From Toxorhynchites rutilus septentrionalis (Eukaryota; Arthropoda; Insecta; Diptera; Culicidae), in assembly GCF_029784135.1 (NCBI RefSeq), contig NC_073746.1, positions 101,572,515 through 101,636,514 on the forward strand: a stretch of DNA of 64,000 nucleotides, read 5' to 3'. How positions within the stretch are numbered: the stretch's first letter is position 1; the number at the start of each line of letters is the position of its first letter. The notes beneath the pieces were generated by a model. That model was not told the DNA's origin, searched no databases, and saw nothing but the letters and a program-made list of their open reading frames with translations. Below, piece by piece: positions 54,064 through 64,000 of the stretch. Both the position numbers and the translations under genes were made by a program.

Positions 54064-54695
54064 AGGGTGGCAATGGATGTATGGAAAAAATTTCATCATC
54101 GAATTTCAATAACCGAACATGTACATTTTGTTTATTGGCCTAAAACACTGATCTGTGAAATTCGGAAAATCTTTTTTGACGTAGGACTACGTCTAACCGG
54201 AAGATATAGGAGGTGAAATGGAAATCTAGGCACTGAGCAAGTAGGAAAAAATGCAAGATTTGGAACGCTTATAACTCGAGCATTTCTCAATAGATCGCAA
54301 AGGTTTTTGCATCAATTGATAGGAAATATATCTATGCATCTATCATAACGAATAACATTTTATTTTTCTTGAGATAAATAATTGAATTATTGTGAAATAT
54401 CAAGCATTGTCCAAATGCACTATGTGCTCATTTTTGATTGGTCCATTTTGTACTCCTCAAATCGTACCAACCAAAACGGGCAACCAGAGCAGCAGCGAAA
54501 TACAATGAAGCACGATTGGAAAGGAAAAAGAAAAAAAATGAACGAAACATTAGTCGCTGTCTCACACATGCGTAATTCTCGAACCAGCCAATCAGCTTAA
54601 AAACCCCGCTCCACTCCCGTAACGATCATTCTCATCGAAACCGTACACCACATCGTTTCGCATCACATCACATCAACAAACCAACACAAGCAGCC

Positions 54696-55300
54696 ATGTC
54701 TGGACATGACAAAGGAGGAAAAGTGAAGGGAAAGGCAAAATCCCGCTCGAACCGTGTTGGTCTACAATTTCCCGTAGGTCTTGTTGAATGATCAGTGGAC
54801 TGCACAACCTTTGGCCCGTGTATCTGTAAAGAGTGTGTGTATGTATTGCCGCGACTAAGTAAAAGTTTATAGATCGGATAGGAGGGATATGAAACAGGGA
54901 CACAGCGAAGGAAACATCATTAAACGTTGACATCGGCATTTCTGAGGAACAGGTATAGATGAAGCAGAAGATCAGGATCACGGCTACCTAAGATATCCCG
55001 GACGGGGATATCCGATTGTCTGCCTTTTGCTCTCAGTGCTCTAGAGAGCTGAGAGCGAGCAGCATGGAACCGGATACACGACCAGACAATATGCTCGATG
55101 TCGTGGTTCCCGTAGGTGTATTCGCCAATTGCTCCGCAAGGGTAGCTAGGCCGAACGCGTACCAGTGCACCGGTCCACCTAGTCGGCGTTATATAGTTTC
55201 GGCCGCCGAAGTGATCGAGTTAGCTGGCAATGCTGCTCGCGACGATAAGAAAACCCGCATTCAGAACAGACCACATTCGGTTCGGTGGACATCAAGACAA
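54696..55300 (+). pseudogene. Histone H2A pseudogene C, interrupted by a LINE fragment
   Basis: ATG at 54696 opens [20 protein letters not shown] and continues VGLQFPVG to 54779. After the insertion (54780-55106) the H2A sequence resumes as RQLLRKGS, stop, AERV, then after frame changes AEVIELAGNAARDDKKTRI. It is the closest of the H2A copies to the family at the AGNAARD block. Beyond KTRI the sequence again departs from H2A. Other lesions are a stop and small deletions. Confidence 0.87.
54780..55106 (-). mobile_element. LINE fragment inserted in H2A, lacking both LINE ends
   Basis: It is the reverse complement of 59485-59810 (end of the coding region and first part of the 3' UTR). The 11-bp duplication TTCCCGTAGGT is at 54769-54779 and 55107-55117. 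No poly(A) is present, and the last 370 bases of the LINE 3' region are missing. Confidence 0.88.
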
Positions 55301-55499
55301 CAACAGGCAGTTGCAGCGAGTGGCGAGTGCCAAACGCAATCGCAAAACGGCAGCAGGTAGCAGAAGATAAAAGTTTGTTCTTTATACAAACTGCTTTGGT
55401 GGTAAATCCAGAACAAGGCGGCATCGAGGGCGTTTGGAATGGTTTTTTTCAAAACCACGAGTACTAAGTTTTCTAAATTGGAACCATTCCATAAAACAC

Positions 55500-55515
55500 G
55501 GCGCTTTTCAGGGCC
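55500..55515 (+). promoter_or_regulatory. Degenerate histone 3' stem-loop
   Basis: GGCGCTTTTCAGGGCC, like 21051 with the same stem mismatch but a TTTC loop; follows H2A pseudogene C. Confidence 0.65.
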
Positions 55516-56116
55516 ATTAAACCTTCCAAAAAAGAGTTTACGAAATACAGTTCAATGCTTTCTAAAACAATATCCAAAATAATAATAAAACACAAATTGA
55601 TTTTTTCATAATTTGTTTGCCTGGAAATGATGAGTATGAGAATTTGGCAGTTATTCTGAGCTTATTGATGGTTGGGGACTTTCCCGATTATTCGATTTTC
55701 ACCAATTCTTATATTGCTTCTAGATTGAAAGTACAGTAATTTACATTTAGCTCGACATTTAGCTAATTGGACGGACCTGTAATGCGACATATTTAGTTGG
55801 AAATTTTTGTAAACATAGAGTTCGGGGTCCAAATTATGACCCCATATTGAAAGTCGACACTGTACCACTGTCATCGCAAATGTTCAATTACAGGTTAAAA
55901 TCACCTCCAATGTGACACTGAGTGGTGCTTCGGCACGTTGCATTAAAGATAATTTACTGTACAACATGTCACAAGCTGGATGGGAAGAAATTTTCCAACT
56001 GTGAAAGTTATGGCGAGTGGCAAATGCAATCGTTAAACAGGAAGGTCTAGCCGAACAAGATGGGGATATCGAGTGATAACAAAACAATAAACTCTTCAGA
56101 TTAAAGATAATTTTGT

Positions 56117-56132
56117 GATCCTGAAAAGGACC
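56117..56132 (-). promoter_or_regulatory. Histone 3' stem-loop, minus strand
   Basis: The complement of GATCCTGAAAAGGACC, equivalent to 21663-21678 of the 2.5-kb unit. Confidence 0.7.
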
Positions 56133-56344
56133 CTGTGAATCCAACGAGCGAACAAATCGTAATGAATGTATTTTTTTGCCATCGCTGCCTTTTAACACTC
56201 ATTCGTTCGTCTCGTTGGACTCGCCCCTTTGGCTGAGTCTGCCGATTTGTCTCTATCCTGTGAGAAATCATCCTCTTTCTATCATTCTCTTTCAAACCGT
56301 AAATCAGTGTGGTTGTATGGCATCGTTTCACATCACATCGCATC

Positions 56345-56500
56345 AACGGACTGATGCCGGAGCACCAGTATACCTAATAGCGGTTATAGAATTTCGGAGT
56401 GCTCGAGTTGGCTTGCAAAGCTGCTCACGACAATAACAAAACCCGTCTACAGAACAGAGCACATTCGGTTCGGTGGCAACAACTAGTTTCAGTGAGTGGC
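56345..56500 (+). pseudogene. Histone H2A pseudogene D
   Basis: The frame reads TDAGAPVYLIAVIEF and, after a frame change, VLELACKAAHDNNKTRL, the middle of H2A (AGAPVYLAAVMEY and VLELAGNAARDNKKTRI). The N-terminal part found in copy B is deleted here, the leader joining directly to the core. Confidence 0.8.
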
Positions 56501-56593
56501 AAACACAATCGCAAAACGGCAGCAGGTAGAAGAAGGAAAAAGTTTTTTTATATACAGACTGCTTTGGTGGCAAAACCAGCCACCGTAAAACAC

Positions 56594-56608
56594 GGCGCTT
56601 TCAGGGCC
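56594..56608 (+). promoter_or_regulatory. Degenerate histone 3' stem-loop
   Basis: GGCGCTTTCAGGGCC, one loop base shorter than the copy at 55500. Confidence 0.5.
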
Positions 56609-57377
56609 ATTATACCTTTCAAAGAAGAGTTCTTAAAAGTTTTTCACAATACTAATGCATTCTAAAGTGACATAATATGACATATAATATAAACTGATTT
56701 ATTTTGTTTATGCTTGTTTTTGAACTTATTGGTGGTTGGGGTCTTTTAAATTGATCATTCAGTTTTCACAAACCCATGCATGGTTTCCGAATTAAAAGTG
56801 GCTTCAAATTACAACATATTGTATGCAGGATGGTATTAACGAATTTTCTCGGTAGCAAGAACTGCTTTCTTTGGTTGATAACTGATGTTGAAAATTGACT
56901 GACGTTACATCTGCATTGTATAGCAAAATAACTAAGGAGCAACATGATGAGCTATGCATTTCCTGTTGCTCTGTTCTCATTTTAAAGGACTTTAATCCGA
57001 CTTTCATCCGTCGCTGTATTTACTGTTGGTTTTTCAGAACGCTTATAGCTCGTTTATTTCTCGACAGATCGTAGAGTTCGTCTCCAAAACCTCAGTTCTT
57101 TTTCATTTTTATTTACTTTGTTTGCGGGGACTACAAATCTTACAATTCATTCGTCTCCGAAACCACAGTTATGGTACGGTAATGTGATCAATAGTGAAAT
57201 ATATAGTGAATGAGCTGATGACCACCTATGCATTCCCTATCACAGCCATCTTTTTGATTGTACGATATGTGCATTCGCCGAAAGATGCCCGACGTTGAAC
57301 ATTTAATAAGTACAAAGCCTTCAGAAAAAAAACAAGAATCAAGTTTGTAAAAAAAAACGCAAAAACACAACACCAAA

Positions 57378-57393
57378 GGTTCTTTTCAGAACC
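57378..57393 (+). promoter_or_regulatory. Perfect histone 3' stem-loop
   Basis: GGTTCTTTTCAGAACC, the same as 22387, and again 147 bases before the right-end motif (57525). Confidence 0.85.
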
Positions 57394-57581
57394 CCCAACA
57401 TGTTGGTTGTCGAGTAAACAGTAAAGTAATCCATTTTTCAGGTAGATAGGTAGGTATTCACGTAGGAGAAGAAAATAAAACAATATATTTAAAATATATA
57501 TTTAGCAAAAGCTGTCCCCTTTGTATAGTCCTACGTCACTACGGTTATGTCCCCGACATTACCCACTCGTCTTTTTTTTTT

Positions 57582-58892
57582 CGATGCCAAATGACTTAAC
57601 CAAATGCCCAACCGATATAGTGGTTCTAGGATTTTCGTCGAAAGTGGTAGTTTTGACCATTTCCATTTTAGGTCGGTTCGAAAGATTAATTATTTCGACT
57701 TTTTCCCGAAAATGATTTTTTTTAAATTCATAACTTTTGAATCTCTGAACCGATTTAGATGATCGGTATATCAAATTGAAGCCAATGAGCTAATTTTTTA
57801 AAAAAAATTATTAAAAAATATTGAACTAGCAAGAAAAATGGATTTTGTTTCCGTAATTATTGATTGTAGTATTTTTTGTTGTTTTCATGGCTTTGGACTA
57901 GATGGCGCTATACTTTTTTATATTTTTTCTTGAAAGCTTAGGATATTTTACATAACATATCTCGATATCAGAGATGCTGTTTTCTTCGTTTTTGAGATAT
58001 GATTTTCCAAATTTAACCGATGGCTGGAAAAAACAAATTTTTCACCTTTTTTCCATTACAAAAATTCATAACTTCTGAACTACTGAACCGAATCAGATGA
58101 TCGACAAACTGAAGCTTATGAGATAGTTTTCTTTGAAAAAAGTTAACTTTTGTGGAAAAAAATCGATTTTCGTTTTTGTAATTTTCAATTGAGTCAGTTT
58201 TTCATGCTTTTCTCGATTAAAGATAGCATATCTTGCTATCAGATGCATTTTTTTTCGTTTTAGAGATATTACTTTTCAACCTTAACATGTTTTAAGTCTT
58301 CGTTCAATATTCCTATGCGGCTAGAATCCTGTCTTCCCACACGTGTGATATTTTTTCAAAGAAGGTTAGCTTATTGGGTTCAATTTAATATATCAACCAT
58401 CTCAATCGTTTTTGTAGTACAAGTGTTATGAATTTTTGCGAAAAGTAATTTTTTGATAAAAGGGGGAAATGATTTTTTGGATTACAGGTCAAATTTGATA
58501 AATCATATCTCAAAAACGAAAAAAATAGCATCTCGGATATCGAGATATGTTATGTAGAAAATCCTCAGCTTTCAAGGAAAAATATTTAAAAAATAGTTCC
58601 CTCTAGTCCGAAGCCATGAAAACAACAAAAAATAACTACAATCAACATTACAAAATCCATTGTTTTTGTAAGTTCATTGGCTTCAATTTCATCTAAATCG
58701 ATTCAGTGATTCCAAAGTTATGAATTTTTGAAAAAAGTAATTTTTGGGAAAAAGTTGAAAAAAATTATTTTTCGCACCACCCTAAAATGGAAATGCCCAC
58801 CCTATAAGTGGCCACCCTATATTTTCAATAAAGAACAAAACAACCACTTTCCATGGAAATCTGAGAACCACTATATCGGTTTGGCATGGAAT
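57582..58892. mobile_element. 1.3-kb TIR element (23378 family)
   Basis: The left end 'aaccgatatagtggttct' and right end 'agaaccactatatcggtttg' with 'gcatggaat' are inverted; the interior has repeated 'aaaagtaatttttgggaaaa' and 'gaaccgatttagatgatcg' blocks in both orientations. It starts right at the poly-T of the preceding histone unit. Confidence 0.7.
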
Positions 58893-59131
58893 GATTGTTA
58901 TAATATGTTTCATTGAGATCAATATAAGCGCGAACGAATATAACGGCGAACGGTGAAGGAATATTCAACTCATTGCATTTAAAATGAACATTATCCTAGA
59001 TAAGCTAACGGCTATTCCGAGTCAAATTTCATCATGAGAAAAAAAATGGCAAAATTTACCCATTCAACCGATCAACTTCAAATTTTCAGGGAATAAAGTA
59101 AAACATATTATTCAACTTTGTCAACAGGTGT

Positions 59132-60190
59132 CAACATTCTCATTGCTCGATTCCGGGGAATGAGAAGGCGGACTCGCTAGCTAAGGTGGGCGCTTCAGAA
59201 AGCACACTTTTTGAAAGGCAAATTGCTTATAACGAATTTTTTCACATTCCTCGTCAGGACACGCTCGTAAGTTGGCAGCGCATGTGGAGTGAAGATGAGT
59301 TCGGTCGCTGGTTACACACGATTATCCCTAAGGTTTCGACGAAAGCTTGGTTTAAGGGACTGAATGTAGGTCGTGATTTCATTCGCGTGATATCTCGGCT
59401 TATGTCCAATCACTACAACCTAAACGCGCATCTCTATCGCATTAGGCTCGCAGCAAACAATCTTCGTGATTGTGGCGATGGCTACCACGACATCGAGCAT
59501 GTTGTCTGGTCGTGTATCCGGTTCCATGCTGCTCGCTCTCAGCTCTCTAGAGCACTGAGAGCAAAAGGCAGACAATCGGATATCCCCGTCCGGGATATCT
59601 TAGGTAGCCGTGATCCTGATCTTCTGCTTCATCTATACCTGTTCCTCAGAAACGCCGATGTCAACGTTTAATGATGTTTCCTTCGTTGTGTCCCCGTTTC
59701 ATATCCCTCCTATCCGATCGATAAACTTTTACTTAGTCGCGGCAATTCATACACACACTCTTTACAGATGCACGGGCCGAAGGTTGTGCAGTCCACTGAT
59801 CATTCAACAAGAGCCAAAGTTTGTACCGCTCATGACAACTCTACACGAGCTGATGATTGCGCCGGCTAGTGACCATTCTATCCTGGATTCCTCGATTCGA
59901 GAAAGACGCACCACGCTAGATATGAGGTACAGACTAGGGGGGCGTTGCTGATTAATGGTCAGCTGCATCCCAATAGGAAGTATCCCGTGTCGGGCACACG
60001 TACAGAGCATTGGAGACAGCAACATCCCAATTACGAAAACACTTGTAATACTAACCTCGAGCCAACCGCGAGTAATCGGTTACATATTACTAACATAGAT
60101 AATAAGAAAAATTGTCAAAGTATTGGACTCCCGGCCCCGTGAGGCTAACGCCATATGAGCCTTGATAAAAATATATATTTTGGAAAAAAA
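59132..60190 (+). mobile_element. 5'-truncated LINE (copy C) with poly(A)
   Basis: It starts within the last RNase H block ('ttctcattgctcgattccgg') and runs through the C-terminal coding region and a 3' UTR to a 10-base A run at about 60190. The 3' tail ('gtgaggctaacgcc', 'atgagccttgataaaaatat') differs from copies A and B, so it belongs to a related subfamily. Confidence 0.85.
59140..59671 (+). pseudogene. LINE ORF2 C-terminal fragment
   Basis: HCSIPGNEKADSLAKVGASE opens the fragment, followed by QRMWSEDEFGRWLHTIIPKV, RLMSNHYNLNAHLYRI, the Cys/His block ending DIEHVVWSC and a natural C-terminus FLRNADVNV before the stop at 59669. A frameshift lies near 59160 ('ggcggactcgc'). The enzymatic domains are missing. 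Confidence 0.87.
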
Positions 60191-60349
60191 AAACTTTTAT
60201 CATGTTTATTTTATTCAACATCCTTTCCTTATCCAAATACATGAACCTTCCTCTCCACACTAGTCACAAGATCTTGTACAATTGTTAGACCAACTTATTT
60301 GCGGAAACCCAGGTTTTCTTCGTACCTTCCTCCAATTTTACTTCATTAG

Positions 60350-60536
60350 GATGTTATGCTTTCTTTTGAAAAAAGTTATTGAAAAAAGTTATATGAAAGG
60401 ACCCAGAACACATTTTCGAGATAATACTCATTCGATAAAGAATATTTTCATTTGTCTTTAGCCAAATTTTCATTGGTCCGAAAAGGGTATGAGAAAAGTT
60501 ATTGGCCAAAACGTTCACGAGTTGTACGGGGGAAAG
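60350..60536 (-). repeat. Inverted relative of the 61.45-kb array
   Basis: 'gataatactcattcgataaag' and 'aaaagggtatgagaaaagttattggcc' are the complement of blocks repeated at 61480-61930. Confidence 0.6.
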
Positions 60537-60850
60537 GGTCTGGCTGGGTAAGAAAGTAAAAAGTAAAAAGGAAGTAAAAATTGTTATTGTATAGAAATTT
60601 TGACTACTTTTCGAATCGCTATCCATAGGATCCATGGTTAAAACGTACTTTTCAATTTTTAACACACCATTCTCAATAGCGTTGAGATAAAAAACTGAAA
60701 AAATACTGAAAGTGCACCTTGCATATCATGGCATCGAGAAATATAATCAAAAAATAAATTCCTAAAAAATTGAAGAATTAAAAATTTTTTTAGTATTTAG
60801 AGATTCAGTATTACTATAATTCGCATTGAAATGTGTTCCTACGCCTTTTA
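60537..60850 (+). repeat. Interspersed repeat Z, third copy
   Basis: It matches 43008-43340 ('aaaacgtacttttcaatttt', 'gagattcagta'), is more diverged and continues to 'gaaatgtgttcctacgcc' without any insertion. Confidence 0.7.
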
Positions 60851-61019
60851 TAGATATGTGTGATTTTTTCAGATAATAATGAGATAATTCTCCTATAAGG
60901 TTCACTATAAGAGCTATAGTGATGAAATGAGTTTTTTTTTCCCATTCTCAATAGGCGTGGAAATGAAAATTTGAGAAAATACTCAAAGTACATCTACTAT
61001 GGTGCACCGCGACAAATTA

Positions 61020-61460
61020 TAACAACATTCTATCTCCTGCAAAAATCCTGGGTGCATAGAATTTATTAGAGAAAACTGATTTTCGATGATTATTTATTGA
61101 ACTATTTATCATCAAATAGGAAATCGAAATTATACGTTCATACAATAATATCTCAGTGCTGAATGGTCCACAACAACGTTATAAAATCAAATGAAAGATA
61201 GTTGATAACGTTAATTGGATTTACTATCTTTGAAAAAACATAAAGAAATCGACTTCTCATTTCTTCCCGATATTTTTATCCACTACATCTACATACATCG
61301 AAATACAAATTTCTCTGTAAAATATTCCGTGTAAATCCATGTAAATTATGCTTTAAAGAGATTTATATCCCATCTTCATGCGTTGATATTTCACGATTTG
61401 AAGGCATTTCAAAAATCGCCTAAAAATTTCGACTTCGTTCATTTTTGTTTCGAGTGTGAA
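61020..61460. repeat. Diverged relative of the 47994 MITE
   Basis: 'aaatgaaagatagttgataacgttaattgg', 'cttcccgatatttttatccactac' and 'gcctaaaaatttcgacttcg...tcgagtgtg' follow the order of 48180-48487. The left TIR is unrecognisable. Confidence 0.6.
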
Positions 61461-61930
61461 AAGTTCTATTTCCATTTTCGATAAATTTATCAATTTCCCT
61501 CCTACAACCTGTATACATTTTGGCCAATACCTTTTCTCAGACTCTTTTCCGGCCAACGATAATTTGGCTGAATGTGGATAAAAGTATTCTCTATCCAATG
61601 AGTATTATCTGAAAAATGTGTTTTTGGGTCCTTTGAAATAAGTTTTTTCAATTTTCTTCAAATTAATTTATTTCCCCCATACAAGCTGTATAGGCCCTTT
61701 TCCGACCAATGGAAATTTCGCTGAAGATAGATAAAAATATTCTATATCGAATAAGTACTATCTCGAGGATGTGTTTTGGGTTCTTTCAAATAACTTTTTT
61801 CAATTTTCTTTATCATAATTAATTTCTTCCATACAACTTGGCCTATAACTTTTCTCATACCCTTTTTCGATTGATAAAATTGTGGCTGTAAGATAGGTAA
61901 AATAACTTCGATAACTCTATTCGAACAACT
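61460..61930. repeat. Tandem array, about three copies of ~165 bp
   Basis: Each copy contains 'ttatttcccccatacaa', 'cttttctcagacc.ttttccg' and 'tattctatatcgaataagtac' or close variants. Confidence 0.7.
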
Positions 61931-62269
61931 TTATTTGATTTTCAAAATTCTGTAATTTTTTCTATATTGACCCATGCTCACGTTTCAGTCTATAACTTCC
62001 CTCTGTCACGATCAAGAAAAAAAAAATTATGTGGGAAGATGAATGATTCATCTCTCTATCTAATGAGCATGATTTTGAAGGTTGTTACTTGATAAACAAT
62101 CAATTTATTTCAATTGAAATAATTCATTATTCATTAAATCCAGCAAGACGTTGAACAGAAACTTGCACGCAACAAAAACTATTATCCGCTAATTTCACAC
62201 AAGTCCGTAAAGAAAGAACGCGAAAACGAGTAATCTCGTAAGCGGTCCGCAAAGTGTCAATAACACAAC

Positions 62270-62587
62270 AATGGAAGCCTCATATCAACAGTCTTGCTGT
62301 GAACAGTCCAACTGTGAACATTCGAACAATAGGAATATTCTTACGCCGAAAAAGGCGGCATGTGTTGTGTATCGATAGAATAGGAATACTCATACGCCTG
62401 AACGGCTACTGTGTAATAGATAAAACAAATGTTTATCGATGGATAGGAATACTCTTACGGCTGGCAACAGTGTAATATACAACAAAAGTTATCTTAAGAT
62501 AAAAATGTACACGACTGAATTCGGCTCTGTTACAGCTCAATTGCTAAATGAGCCCAATGAAAAATAAACTGATGGGATAAAAAAATG
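62270..62587 (+). mobile_element. 5'-truncated SINE (9061 family)
   Basis: The subrepeats 'gaatattcttacgccg' and 'gaacggctactgtgt', the tail 'gaattcggctctgttacag' and 'aatgagcccaatgaaaaataaac', then 'ggga' and poly(A), match 9285-9571. The tRNA-like head is missing. Confidence 0.85.
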
Positions 62588-63890
62588 GTTTATGTACTTC
62601 AATAACCGAATAGTATTTTCGGTACATTGAAGGTGAATTTAAAAAAAAACATTTCCATTTTTGGTTTTGTTGGTTTCGGAACAACAGCATTAAACTTATT
62701 TATTTAATTGACTATAATCGAGCCATCTTCCCCTTTCTAAAACAGATAATTTTGCGAATACTTGGATCTAATTTAGCCTGATATCGTCAATGATTTGCGA
62801 ATATTCAACAGGTTTAATCACAATTACAGGGCGAGCCTCAAGTTTCTTTCCGTATTTTGCCTTTATAAGGCGCTTTTTAATGCACGTGCGTTTTTTTATA
62901 TATCTTATATATTATCAATATTTATACAGTTTTCAAAACTGATAGTGGGAATAAAATAACATGTTATATATGAAATTACACAGAATTAAATTTCTACAAA
63001 ACTCATCGCAATCAAATAATTATGTATGATTATAACATTGTAATTTAAGTAACTACAAACCTTCTATAAACTCCCATTTCAAAATTAAAAACCATCATCA
63101 CTTTCATCGCAGCGCGGCATAGATGAAGATTTTTAAGTTAGGTCGCCAATAGATTTTTTTTTATCTTTGGATTCGAAAAACTCTCACGCTCAGGCCGTTT
63201 AGCCAATATAGTTATTAAAAGCGTCATGCGTTGATGTGTTATTTCTATCACCGATAAAAATCAGACCAAAACTAAAGCCATACACCAAAAAAATTATCGA
63301 ATCCATAAAGTTTGATGAAAACAAGCCAAATTATCAATCAACACCGAAGAACGCATCAAAATCAATCAATAATTCATGAACAGATATTAACCTAGAAATT
63401 AACGCACATCACTGGCAATTTTGATCCATGTAGTCTTCTGAATTCAGCAAAAGTTCGCCGCTTAACCTCCCGCTGATGTCCACCAACGCGGCTACTGATA
63501 CTGGCTGACGTTTTTGCGACTATCCTATCGCCAGAGAAAAAAAGCAGATGTCACCCATCAAAACACTAACTGCTTCAGGATGCAAATTAAAGATTAATGT
63601 ATTCGTTCAGCTTGATATGCTTTTCGATAGAGACCTTGATACAGAAAAGTTGCCAAAAGACCATTTCCGGAGGATAGCCAAATATACTTTCGCTTTTCTT
63701 TTCAGTGGATCGAATTTCAATACTCTAGTTTTGGCAAAGCTCGGGTTGACCATCGCAAATGATAGCATCGATTTTTTTTTCTATCGGCACGCTTCTGCAT
63801 ACCAAGGATAGCGAGAGATTTAGATTGCGAAAAATGCATCCGAATGCTCATGGTAGGTGGAGGGAAAGTATTTAGTTCTATTGTTCGACT
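62588..63890. other. No recognised gene
   Basis: Apparently unique sequence. The 87-aa frame at 63548-63811 lacks a domain or splice context. Confidence 0.4.
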
Positions 63891-63896
63891 TGGGCA

Positions 63897-63934
63897 TATA
63901 TATAAACTACAGCGCAATCTAAGTTGATCAGATC
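63897..63934 (+). promoter_or_regulatory. Possible core promoter of a gene beyond the window
   Basis: TATATATAAA at 63897-63906 is followed by 'gatcagatc' with an initiator-like TCAGAT about 32 bases downstream of the TATA start, the spacing seen at both cuticle genes. The coding start would lie past position 64000. Confidence 0.45.
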
Positions 63935-64000
63935 ATCTCTTTTACCCCTAACAAAAGTGCATCTTAGTGTGGAAGGAACATTGTGTGAAAGATTCGGATA

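Larger units (their letters stand above)
54175..57580 (+). repeat. Histone H2A-type unit, 3.4 kb
   Basis: The left end TTTTGACGTAGGACTACGTC is at 54175; the right end TAGTCCTACGTCA with 'acattacccactcgtc' and poly-T is at 57525-57580. The first 600 bases are nearly the same as 20085-20700. The unit holds two H2A remnants, four histone stem-loops, a LINE fragment inserted in the first H2A and, compared with the 2.5-kb unit, an extra segment at 56600-57370. It is intact at both ends and not part of the inverted repeat. Confidence 0.85.

Noticed and set aside
63548..63811. 87-aa plus-strand frame before the edge promoter
   Set aside because: No signal peptide, domain or splice sites support it.
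1..64000. Endogenous viral elements, which are common in Aedes genomes
   Set aside because: No frame resembling viral polymerase, nucleoprotein or glycoprotein families was recognised.

Overview
This window is eukaryotic nuclear DNA from an insect, most likely a culicine mosquito of the genus Aedes. The grounds are two spliced cuticular-protein genes, a Feilai-like tRNA-derived SINE ending in GAA triplets, mariner, Helitron and piggyBac-type debris, many TA-flanked MITEs, and very low coding density. The species call is an inference from repeat content. No search could be run.

Only two genes look intact. Both encode RR-1 type Rebers-Riddiford cuticular proteins, lie on the + strand and are about 15 kb apart: 34462-35658 (four exons, 250 aa) and 49695-50622 (three exons, 214 aa). 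They share a first exon of six codons, a phase-0 intron inside the signal peptide, a [16 protein letters not shown] N-terminal repeat and a C-terminal chitin-binding domain, so they are tandem-type paralogues. Each has a TATA box and a poly(A) signal. A TATA/initiator pair at the very end of the window (63897-63934) may belong to another gene starting outside it.

Nearly everything else is repeats, layered as follows. (1) Decayed histone-gene units: pseudogenes of H2A (20.6, 21.9, 54.7, 56.3 kb and inverted copies at 30.5 and 31.9 kb), H4 (38.5, 39.0, 40.4 kb) and an H1 tail (38.64 kb). Several still carry the histone 3' stem-loop. The units are bounded by a palindromic motif, TGACGTAGGACTACGTC, on the left and by its partial inverse TAGTCCTACGTCA on the right. 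(2) A 2.5-kb, practically identical inverted repeat of one such unit (20085-22588 and 30140-32643). (3) One or more non-LTR retrotransposon families with RNase H (13.8-14.4, 17.9-19.1, 22.7, 27.6, 37.4, 52.6-54.1, 54.8-55.1, 59.1-60.2 kb). (4) At least three tRNA-derived SINE families. (5) TIR transposons and MITEs with TA or TTAA target duplications (6.7, 36.0, 39.2, 43.3, 46.9, 48.0 kb) and long-armed foldback elements (1.9, 28.1, 46.5 kb). (6) Helitron ends (28.8, 42.0, 44.4 kb). (7) Several local tandem arrays.

The most unusual element is the histone-derived repeat system: units that keep promoter, coding remnant, stem-loop and fixed-spacing end motifs, present in several orientations and payloads. 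It may be a degenerating dispersed histone cluster or a mobile element that captured histone genes; the sequence alone does not decide.
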